This document shows, one piece after another, positions 55,478 to 64,000 of a DNA stretch of 64,000 nt. Source of the DNA: Granulibacter bethesdensis (lineage in GTDB: Bacteria; Pseudomonadota; Alphaproteobacteria; Acetobacterales; Acetobacteraceae); contig NZ_CP018192.1 in assembly GCF_001889525.1 (NCBI RefSeq), positions 1,313,493-1,377,492 of the forward strand. The letters are read 5' to 3'. The position numbers and the translations under genes were made by a program. Every line of letters begins with the position of its first letter. The first letter of the stretch is position 1. Below the pieces are notes generated by a model. It was not told where the DNA came from and made no database searches. It worked only from the letters and a program-made list of their open reading frames with translations.

Positions 55478-57730
55478 TTATGCAGGCTGCTGGCCGGTTG
55501 CGGGCTGAACTTCATCCAGAAACAGACGCATACCGGGAACGGCGATTTCAATTCCGTGCTCTTCCAGCACGTTCTTGACGATCTCGTTATAGGCTCGGCC
55601 AATGATCCACTGCTCCCCGGGCAGGGTCTTGATCCGGGCGCGGATGCTGATGATTGCTGGAGAAAGGTCGATCACACCCTGCATATCGAGTGTTCCAATG
55701 ATGGCACCGGCATGTTCAGTCTGCATCAACCTGTCAAATGCCTCGAACATGGCTGCCTTGGTATCCGGGATACTGGCGCGGTGACCAACGCGCACGACGG
55801 CAGCATGCATGGAGAAGATACGGTTGTGGTTTGAGACGCGATCAACCGATGAAAACGGAATCAGATGGTAAATACCGTCCACGCTGCGAATAGCGACCGA
55901 TCGGATCGTCAGTTTTTCGACCGTACCCTGAATACCCGCGGCCTCCACCACATCGCCCTCATTCATTGCATTTTCGAACTGGATGAACATGCCGTTGATG
56001 ATGTCCTGCACCAGCTTCTGGGAGCCAAAGCCGATAGCCAGGCCGAACACCCCTGCACCAGCCAGCAAAGGCGCGGTATTGACGCCCAGCTGTGACAGGA
56101 TCGCCAGCACGACGATAACCGCCATGGTGATGGAAAACGCGTTCCTGAACAAAGAAAGCAGGGTTCTCTCGCGGGATGAAATGCCGTGCTCTTCACCCTG
56201 CAACAATCGTTTTTCGATCCAAGAAATCACCAGCAGATAAATCGCTGCGCTGCATCCCAGAACGATCAGCACCGATATCCCGGCCGAAAGTGTAAATTTT
56301 CCGGCGTCGGTCTGCAACCAGCCGACAACATCGACCAAAGCCCAGACTTGCAGCAGTCCCAGCACAGTCACCACGAAAACCGTTAGCCGCAGAATGCGAC
56401 GCAGCGGATTGATCAGCCTTCGCAACCAGATATTCAATAAGGGGATCGCACGTTTCAGCCGGTCTGCAACGGGGACGTCGTTGTGTAACAGGGCCAGCCT
56501 GCTTAAGGCGACCCCCCCCACCAGCAGAATGACAATGGAATATATCGAGGCCCGCAGCACGAAAGGCAGCAGCCATGGCATGCTCAGCCAGCATATGAAC
56601 AGCGCCGTCAGCCACAGCGTCACAATCGCATGCCAAATGGCCGCAATAATGGCACCGAGCTTGGCAAAGATATCAGATGCATTCTCCAGAGAGCCATGAT
56701 TGGTCAGTCTGGTCAGGGCAATACGGCCCTCTCGGCGCTGCACTATGCAGAACCAGATGGCTACGATCAGCGCGGACAGAACCGTCAGCGTTTCCAGCGC
56801 CCGGCCGCCATCAATGGAGACTGTTTCCATCAGGGGAATGACCATCAGGAAACTGTAACCAAACACCGACGCCGACCATGCCAGCCAGCTGTACCAGAGC
56901 CTGGCCCTGTGATTGGCTTCAGAAAGCGTGCCCATTTTCAGGAAGCGTAAATGCGGCAGACGCGGTGTAAAAATTGCCCGTAAAGCCACTCTGAAGGATT
57001 CAACCAGCAGGAAGGAGCGCAGGAACATCTCCTGGCCGGCAGTGACGTTGTCCCCGCCTTCAATCAGCCGCGCCAGTTGCTCTCCGGCCAGCCAAGCGAT
57101 GACCACCGTGCTGACATCAAGCAGGACAATCGTCAGCAGCCGCACCACTTTTCCTGCAAAACTGCCCGGCCGATGCAGCCAGACAGGCGTTGAGAGACGC
57201 GCGGCTATCCATCGGACTGCATAGAACGCCGCAAATGTCCCGGCTGCAACCCCTGCCATGTTGCGAAAGATCATCAGCACATACCAGCTGAACAACCGGG
57301 ATGTACCGTGCAACACCTCCAGCAGCTCTCTGAACGCCATCTGCCACACCGACAGAAATGAGCGGAAATGCTGAAACAGCAGAGCGGAAAAATTAGCCAG
57401 ATGAACCGCTACCGGCTCCGGAGGTGATACATCCGCTTTTTCATCTTCTGTCGCCGTTTTTTTCAAACGTTCAATCAGGCGTGCCCGTGCCTTGTCATCC
57501 TCAAGAATTTTCACCAACCCATCAATATCAGGGTCCGCGTTCCCGGATGTGTCAGAAGAAGATGCAGAGGGCAAATTCAGCCCCGGAATGATGCCCGGGC
57601 GGGACGAAGGGGTGGCTGCCAGACCGGGTTGAAGGCAATGCAGCCCAACACCTGCCAGAAGCATAAACAGTCCCAGCCGCTTTATCACCTTCACCCCCCT
57701 GTCCGGCTTCATAATGCCGGAGAATGGCAT
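55478..57730 (-). CDS. Mechanosensitive channel of the MscS family, large
   Basis: A membrane protein of about 750 residues with a signal peptide (near KRLGLFMLLAGVGLHC), a periplasmic segment, and about ten or more membrane helices. The MscS core near residues 550-620 has GAGVFGLAIGFGSQKLVQDIINGMF and the following beta-domain NEGDVVE. It opens under membrane tension to release solutes during hypo-osmotic shock. ATGs at 57730 and 57712 and a GTG at 57751 are all possible starts. It follows the DUF3617 gene on the same strand. Confidence 0.9.
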   Translation of the reverse strand: MPFSGIMKPDRGVKVIKRLGLFMLLAGVGLHCLQPGLAATPSSRPGIIPGLNLPSASSSDTSGNADPDIDGLVKILEDDKARARLIERLKKTATEDEKADVSPPEPVAVHLANFSALLFQHFRSFLSVWQMAFRELLEVLHGTSRLFSWYVLMIFRNMAGVAAGTFAAFYAVRWIAARLSTPVWLHRPGSFAGKVVRLLTIVLLDVSTVVIAWLAGEQLARLIEGGDNVTAGQEMFLRSFLLVESFRVALRAIFTPRLPHLRFLKMGTLSEANHRARLWYSWLAWSASVFGYSFLMVIPLMETVSIDGGRALETLTVLSALIVAIWFCIVQRREGRIALTRLTNHGSLENASDIFAKLGAIIAAIWHAIVTLWLTALFICWLSMPWLLPFVLRASIYSIVILLVGGVALSRLALLHNDVPVADRLKRAIPLLNIWLRRLINPLRRILRLTVFVVTVLGLLQVWALVDVVGWLQTDAGKFTLSAGISVLIVLGCSAAIYLLVISWIEKRLLQGEEHGISSRERTLLSLFRNAFSITMAVIVVLAILSQLGVNTAPLLAGAGVFGLAIGFGSQKLVQDIINGMFIQFENAMNEGDVVEAAGIQGTVEKLTIRSVAIRSVDGIYHLIPFSSVDRVSNHNRIFSMHAAVVRVGHRASIPDTKAAMFEAFDRLMQTEHAGAIIGTLDMQGVIDLSPAIISIRARIKTLPGEQWIIGRAYNEIVKNVLEEHGIEIAVPGMRLFLDEVQPATGQQPA

Positions 57731-57732
57731 GA

Positions 57733-58164
57733 TCAGGGTGTTTTCGGGCACTCACCAGTCCGGCGGCCGTCAATCGTGATATGAGCCAGCGGTTTGCCAT
57801 CCTGTGTATTGTCGATCACACCGGTCAAATGCGTGGCGCTGTCAAACATGAACTTACCGCTGCTGGCGATTTTCTTGTCGTTCTTGCATTCCACCGTCCA
57901 GGACAGGGTGGTGCCGTCCCAGTGATGCGTATTGTCGCATTGCGGCATGGATTTGCTGAAATTGAAGCCGGCTTCAGGGTTTTTTGCCTCTTCCGGGGTA
58001 ATGCACTGGGTCTTCTGACGCTTGACCGTTTTTTCATCCTTTTGGGCGGTGATATCAATCGTCCACAGACCTGACTGAATCTCGGTTGCCCGCGCCAGAG
58101 CAGGCAGGCCAATGCAGATAGAAAGAATGAAAGCAACGGTTCCGTTGAACAGGGCCTTGTTCAT
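57733..58164 (-). CDS. DUF3617 domain exported protein
   Basis: A 143-residue protein with a signal peptide (FILSICIGLPALARATE) and a DUF3617 domain. The family landmarks include the opening IQSGLWTI, paired cysteines in TQCITPEEAKNPEAGF, QCDNTHHWDG and VECKNDKK, which probably form disulfides in the periplasm. Function is unknown. ATG at 58164 gives a clean signal peptide. Its stop lies 2 bases before the mscS-like start, suggesting joint expression. Confidence 0.87.
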   Translation of the reverse strand: MNKALFNGTVAFILSICIGLPALARATEIQSGLWTIDITAQKDEKTVKRQKTQCITPEEAKNPEAGFNFSKSMPQCDNTHHWDGTTLSWTVECKNDKKIASSGKFMFDSATHLTGVIDNTQDGKPLAHITIDGRRTGECPKTP

Positions 58165-58240
58165 GAGCAGTATTCCTCGAAAATTATATTGGTTTTGAGC
58201 GAAAGCGGCCTTCGTTCCAGAATTAGGCGGCGTGGTCCAG

Positions 58241-60063
<1,823 letters not shown>

Positions 60064-60064
<1 letters not shown>

Positions 60065-61419
60065 CAGACGCTGCCCTTCAGTTGACGGCGAATCTCTGCC
60101 GCACGCTCTGGCTTGTTTACCTGACGGCCACGGGCAAGTGCCAAGGCATCCGCTGGTACGTCCTCGACAATAACGCTTCCAGCCCCCGTAATCGCCCCGC
60201 GTCCAATCCTCACCGGGGCCACCAGCGCCGTATCGGACCCGATAAACGCATCGTCCCCGATCTCCGTGCGATGCTTGTGCACGCCGTCGTAATTACAGGT
60301 GATGGTGCCAGCGCCGATATTGGCACGCGCACCGACCTCGACATCCCCCAGATAGGTCAGGTGATTTGCTTTCGCACCCTCACCCAGCGTTGCCTGTTTC
60401 AGTTCAACGAAATTCCCGACATGAGCACCTGCCCCCAGAACGCTGCCCGGACGCAGACGTGCATAAGGACCGACCAGCGTATGCCGACCGACATGACATC
60501 CTTCCAGATGGCTGAAAGCGCGGATTTCCGCCCCTTCCTCCACCGTAACGCCGGGGCCGAACACCACATGCGGGCCAACCAGCACATCCGGCGCGAGCAT
60601 CGTATCAGCCGAAAGAAAAACCGTGTCCGGCGCGGTCATGGTAACACCCTTTTCCAGAGCCTGACGGCGCAATGCGATCTGGACCGTTGCTTCAGCCTCG
60701 GCGAGCTCCATTTTGCTGTTGATGCCGCGCAACTCTTCATAAGGGGCTTCCACAGCCGCAACATGCCCCCCTCCCGCAATTGCGAGAGGAATGATATCTC
60801 CCAGATAGTACTCGCCCTTGCTGTTGGCGTTATCCACACCGCCCAGCCAAGCCGCCATGGACACGGCATCGGCGCAGAACACACCTGCATTACAGAGTGT
60901 TACAGCCCTTTCCTGTTCATTGGCCTCCGCATATTCGACGATGCGGGAAACATAGTCTCCGCTCTGGTACTTCTCCGTTATCACCCGGCCATAGCGTCCC
61001 GGCTCAGGCGGGTGCATGGCGAGCATGGCCAGCACCGCATCGCCCTGCCGACGGCGCTGCACGAGGGTGTGCAGGGTTGTGGTCGAGATCAGGGGGTTAT
61101 CCCCGTACAGGATTGCAACCTCTCCCTGCTGCACCAGAGCCATGGCCTGCAGGGCTGCATGTGCAGTGCCAAGCCTTTCCTGTTGCACCACGGTTGGATG
61201 AGGCGCAGCTTCCCGGGCAACGCTATCCATATCCGGGCCGATGACCACCACGATATGGCTGAACACCTGCTGGCAGGCTGCAATCAGATGCTGCAGCATG
61301 GAGCGCCCTGCAATCGGGTGCAGAACCTTGGGCCGGGCGGACTTCATTCTCGTGCCGAGCCCGGCCGCAAGAATCACGGCGGTGCCGGATGGCTGAAAGT
61401 AAGACGGGGTCTGATCCAT
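60064..61419 (-). CDS. glmU: Bifunctional GlcNAc-1-P uridyltransferase/GlcN-1-P acetyltransferase
   Basis: Two-domain enzyme that acetylates glucosamine-1-phosphate, then forms UDP-GlcNAc. 451 residues: N-terminal pyrophosphorylase with LAAGLGTRMKSARPKVLHPIAG, then a left-handed beta-helix with hexapeptide repeats and catalytic residues around NFVELKQATLGEGAKANHLTYLGD and ITCNYDGVHKHRTEIGDDAFIG. It overlaps glmS by one base and diverges from gph by 72 bases. Confidence 0.97.
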
Positions 61420-61491
61420 GCGGAATCCGCTAGCGCTGCCAGCCGGTTCCTGTCAAAGCCTGAAAGATCACTTCAGATTACGGAATGCGAC

Positions 61492-62145
61492 ATGCGCACG
61501 GTACTGCTGGATCTTGATGGAACACTGGTCGATTCGTTGCCTGACATCACCAGTGTTCTGAATGGCACGCTACAACGGGCCGGGCTGCCGTCCTATACAC
61601 AGGCGGAGGTTGGGCCAATGGTGGGCGATGGTGCCCGTGCTTTGCTAACGCGCGCCGCAAATGGAAGGGGGGCCACCCTGACCGAAACCATGATGCAGGA
61701 TTTCATGGCGGCCTATGCCGACCATGCGACCAGCCATTCCCGTTTGTATCCCGATGTTCCGGATACGTTGGCCGAACTGAAAAACCGAGGCTGGACCTTG
61801 CTGGTTTGTACGAACAAGCCAGCCGTTCCAGCGCAGATCATTCTGGAAAATTTTGAAATAGCGTCTTTTTTTGCGGTCGTGGGCGCGGGAGACAGTTTTC
61901 CGGTCCGCAAGCCTGATCCGGGCCATCTGCTTTCCACCCTTGCGCTGGCGGGGATGACACCGGAAGGGGCAATCATGGTGGGGGATCATAGCAACGATAT
62001 TGATGCTGCAGGTTCGATTCCCATCCCCTCCGTCTGGGCGCGGTGGGGTTACGGCACCGATGCAATGGGGGCAGCCGCCACGGCGATTGCTGAACGGTTT
62101 TCCGACCTGCCTGATCTACTTGAAAGCCTTATACCAGCTTCCTAA
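61492..62145 (+). CDS. gph: Phosphoglycolate phosphatase (HAD superfamily)
   Basis: A 217-residue HAD hydrolase that turns 2-phosphoglycolate into glycolate. Motif I LLDLDGTLVDSLPD, motif II TNKPA in LLVCTNKPA, motif III KPDPGH and motif IV MVGDHSNDIDAA are all present. After motif IV the usual AAGIP is replaced by GSIPIPSVWARWGYG, and this stretch matches the tRNA-Ser 3' end (62011-62032). ATG at 61492 chosen; the frame extends far upstream but antisense to glmU. Its 3' end overlaps the next gene by 4 bases. Confidence 0.9.
   Translation: MRTVLLDLDGTLVDSLPDITSVLNGTLQRAGLPSYTQAEVGPMVGDGARALLTRAANGRGATLTETMMQDFMAAYADHATSHSRLYPDVPDTLAELKNRGWTLLVCTNKPAVPAQIILENFEIASFFAVVGAGDSFPVRKPDPGHLLSTLALAGMTPEGAIMVGDHSNDIDAAGSIPIPSVWARWGYGTDAMGAAATAIAERFSDLPDLLESLIPAS
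62011..62032 (+). repeat. 22-base near-copy of the tRNA-Ser(GCT) 3' end within gph
   Basis: The bases from GGTTCGA to CCCCTCCG match tRNA-Ser positions 54329-54350 (T-arm plus acceptor strand) at 21 of 22, the single mismatch being A to T in the T-arm. It lies in frame in gph with no length change. It resembles a tRNA-type attachment-site core, but no integrase is nearby. Confidence 0.75.
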
Positions 62146-63107
62146 TCCGGCAGCGTGCTGATGCTGTCCAGGTAGAAAGTGATGCTCCCCATCCAGCGCG
62201 ACTTCACATCATCAAAGCGCATGCGGATAGGAAAGACCTGGGCTGGCCCTGCCGGTCCCAGCCATGCCGTTGCATGCCATGGTCTGGATGCGGGACTACC
62301 CGCCCCCTCTACGGCCTGTTTCTGCCCCACGATATCGCACCGCATGGTCTGAACCGGTTTTACTTCATCGCTGACAGGGGAAAGCAGCTGATCTTTACCG
62401 CTCAGTGTAGAATGAATTGTTGCCATACGCCGGCCATCGAAAATAGTGGCGGTTCCAGCACAGCCCCCGGACAAAGCCGCATGATGCGTCAAGGCGACCA
62501 TCGCGCTGAGACTGTCCAGCGCGATATTCTTGAACGGGAACGTGGAAATCTTATGGACTGCCTCCTCAGGCCCCAGCCTGATTCCGCTCGGCTGTCCCTT
62601 GCGATAGAGAACCTCTGTCACGCTCTGCCGTCCGTTAACGGAACCGGTGCTGAGAAACAGGGATGGCACAGGGGAGCCATCCTGCCAGTCTCCCGCGGCC
62701 TCCGTGATCGACCAGGTGGAGCGTATCCATTGCAGGATTCCCGCCGTCCTGGATTCCAGCAATACGTGATAATGCGTGTCATTCCAGACCACCCGTACGG
62801 TCACATCCGCAACGTGCAGCCCTCTGGCATAGGCATGGTAGGTGGCAATGACGGCTGTGTTGGCAGATGGCTCGTCGGCCTCGATATGGTCGGGCAAGCG
62901 AACCGGCATATGAGCCAACTGGACCCCAGAGGGAGATATCGAGGGAGATATATCGGGTGACAGATTATGGGATACTTCCTGCGGTCCTGCCTGACCGGCT
63001 TTCGTCTGGGCCATCCCATGACCTGCCAGAACGCAGTATCCCGCAATGATCACAGTTGCGAGGCATACCCCGTTTACGGCAGCCCCTGATTTATGAACCG
63101 GTTCCAT
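62142..63107 (-). CDS. DUF3108 domain exported protein
   Basis: A 321-residue protein with an N-terminal signal or anchor (LATVIIAGYCVLAG) and a DUF3108 domain. Its beta-strand-rich core includes VIATYHAYARGLHVADVTVRVVWNDTHYHVLLESRTAGILQW, seen as consecutive strands, and LYRKGQPSGIRL. Family function is unknown; homologues are periplasmic. Convergent with gph by 4 bases. The C-terminal GSITFYLDSI suggests a complete domain. Confidence 0.82.
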   Translation of the reverse strand: MEPVHKSGAAVNGVCLATVIIAGYCVLAGHGMAQTKAGQAGPQEVSHNLSPDISPSISPSGVQLAHMPVRLPDHIEADEPSANTAVIATYHAYARGLHVADVTVRVVWNDTHYHVLLESRTAGILQWIRSTWSITEAAGDWQDGSPVPSLFLSTGSVNGRQSVTEVLYRKGQPSGIRLGPEEAVHKISTFPFKNIALDSLSAMVALTHHAALSGGCAGTATIFDGRRMATIHSTLSGKDQLLSPVSDEVKPVQTMRCDIVGQKQAVEGAGSPASRPWHATAWLGPAGPAQVFPIRMRFDDVKSRWMGSITFYLDSISTLPD

Positions 63108-63253
63108 GATTCTGCCCCATTCTCCGTGATCTGTGAAAATACGGCTGCCACAATTTCAGCGACCCTGAACTGAAAGATACCGCTCGGAAAAAAACCTTTG
63201 TCCGTCAAATCTCCTGAAAGGAGGGCTTGCCACCATCCGTATTCCGTCATAGA

Positions 63254-63276
63254 ACGCGCCCATCGGATGGGCGCGT
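63254..63276. repeat. 11-bp inverted repeat across the 5' end of tRNA-Val
   Basis: ACGCGCCCATC (63254-63264) and GATGGGCGCGT (63266-63276) are exact reverse complements with one base between. The right arm includes the first 8 bases of tRNA-Val. The left arm repeats the tRNA's own 3' acceptor strand CGCGCCCA, so the precursor leader could pair with the acceptor 5' strand. Confidence 0.8.
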
Positions 63277-63343
63277 AGCTCAGCGGGAGAGCATCGCCTT
63301 CACACGGCGGGGGTCACAGGTTCAATCCCTGTCGCGCCCACCA
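63269..63343 (+). tRNA. tRNA-Val (anticodon CAC)
   Basis: Acceptor GGGCGCG pairs with CGCGCCC; D-arm TAGCTCAGCGGGAGAGCA, anticodon loop TTCACAC with CAC, T-arm CACAGGTTCAATCCCTGT, discriminator A and encoded CCA. 75 bases with CCA. It lies between convergently arranged genes with its own spacing. Confidence 0.97.
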
Positions 63344-63430
63344 TCCTTTACCAGTCAGCCTAGTGGCAAAATCCTTAAAACACAAGAATGAACGGCACCT
63401 TGTGACAATCGTGCGAAATCATTCCATCGG

Positions 63431-63964
63431 TTAATCACGGCTGGCGGAATGACCGAATCTGTCATTCAGCCTGAACCATGCGATCTGATTAATCTGATCC
63501 AGCGCCTCCTGCCTTTCCTCCCTCTCGGTCCTGCTCAGACGCGCTTTCATCGCGGCGATAATGCTGTCGGGACCATGCCCCCTCACCGCGATGATAAAGG
63601 GATAACCGAAGCGTTCACGATAGGCCCGGTTAAGTGTCATCAGACTATGCCGGCGCGCATCGTCGCACTCATCAAGTCCGGCCGCGTGCTGTTCGTAACG
63701 TGATTCAGGGGTCAACTGCATTGCCCTGTCAGGCGCCAGTTCCGGATGGGCGTGGATCAGGGAAAGCTGTAATGGCGGATCAGCGCTGTCCACAGCCTGC
63801 GCCAGTGCTGTATGCAGGCTTTGGATATCCCCAAAAGGCTTTGTCCGCCAAGCATGTTCGGCAACCCATGGCGAGCTTTCGTAAATTCCTTCCAGCATCG
63901 CCATAAATTCTTCCCGTGGCATATTTCTGCTGAACGGCCAGCAGGGCTGACGGTTTCCATCCAT
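63431..63964 (-). CDS. uraD: 2-oxo-4-hydroxy-4-carboxy-5-ureidoimidazoline decarboxylase
   Basis: A 177-residue OHCU decarboxylase that completes urate conversion to (S)-allantoin. Family motifs are FMAMLEGIYESSPWVAEHAW, LIHAHPELA with the catalytic His, and RFGYPFIIAVRGHGPDSIIAAM. AGAGGGA precedes ATG 63964. The gene is complete, and the next upstream gene is outside the window; other purine-catabolism genes probably lie beyond 64 kb. No linked gene is inside. Confidence 0.92.
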   Translation of the reverse strand: MDGNRQPCWPFSRNMPREEFMAMLEGIYESSPWVAEHAWRTKPFGDIQSLHTALAQAVDSADPPLQLSLIHAHPELAPDRAMQLTPESRYEQHAAGLDECDDARRHSLMTLNRAYRERFGYPFIIAVRGHGPDSIIAAMKARLSRTEREERQEALDQINQIAWFRLNDRFGHSASRD

Positions 63965-64000
63965 GATGCATCATTCCCTCTCTTGGCAGAGCATCCGCCA

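Noticed and set aside
60082-61491. Upstream extension of gph across glmU
   Set aside because: Antisense to glmU; HAD motif I starts right after the ATG at 61492.

Overview
This 64 kb window reads as a chromosomal segment of an alphaproteobacterium, most likely a member of the Acetobacteraceae. The family assignment, and Granulibacter as a possible genus, is inferred from gene content and protein flavour, not from a database match. Supporting signs are a pyruvate dehydrogenase (PDH) operon whose E1-beta carries its own lipoyl domain, the dusB-ntrBC-ntrYX order, a short single-cysteine L36, an alphaproteobacterial LexA box (GAAC-N7-GAAC) and a Zur palindrome. No insertion sequence, integrase, prophage or CRISPR array is visible. 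The most foreign-looking stretch is an AT-rich tandem pair of FkbM-type methyltransferase genes near 13.6-15.3 kb.

Layout. 0-7.4 kb: the tail of an FtsB-like gene, then pdhA-pdhB-pdhC, a translationally coupled GNAT acetyltransferase, lpd, lipA and a Coq10/RatA-like gene. 7.5-13.5 kb: an exported EF-hand protein, an amidinotransferase-fold enzyme, pncC, pgpA, a lytic transglycosylase, dapA and smpB. 13.6-17 kb: the FkbM pair, a DUF2721 membrane protein and nhaA. 17.2-23.8 kb: a Gld-like ABC export cassette (ATPase, permease, GldG-like, DUF4340, Nudix) and an Fsr-type MFS exporter. 23.8-30.3 kb: cytochrome b561, a Zur-controlled metal ABC transporter led by a previously unannotated 45-codon membrane ORF, an alpha/beta-hydrolase-fold protein lacking its nucleophile, zur, and an OprB porin with a Fur-like box. 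30.4-34.8 kb: a HerA-like ATPase, msrP without msrQ, two small proteins, tRNA-Lys, a cyclophilin and coaD. 34.8-41.9 kb: gyrA, ssb, uvrA and a 68-residue orphan. 42-49.6 kb: the complete nitrogen regulation operon dusB-ntrB-ntrC-ntrY-ntrX. 49.7-54 kb: glcE-glcD, gloA, rpmJ and small membrane proteins. 54.2-64 kb: tRNA-Ser, a glycosyltransferase, an MscS-type channel, DUF3617, glmU-glmS, gph, a DUF3108 protein, tRNA-Val and uraD.

How the parts work together. PDH subunits, lipoate synthase and lipoamide dehydrogenase form one pyruvate-to-acetyl-CoA unit. Gph and GlcDE could form a phosphoglycolate-glycolate-glyoxylate salvage route, although no glcF lies here. GlmU and GlmS feed UDP-GlcNAc to the envelope, alongside dapA (diaminopimelate/lysine), the transglycosylase and pgpA. 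Zur, its operator and the ABC transporter form a zinc homeostasis module. ssb and uvrA share a divergent control region containing a LexA box.

Observations most worth a second look are: the coupled 45-codon ORF under the Zur operator; the nucleophile-less hydrolase between zur and that operator; a 21-of-22 copy of the tRNA-Ser(GCT) 3' end inside gph; an 11-bp inverted repeat spanning the 5' end of tRNA-Val; the Fur-like box before the porin; alanine at the GyrA position equivalent to E. coli Ser83; and NtrX lacking GAFTGA.
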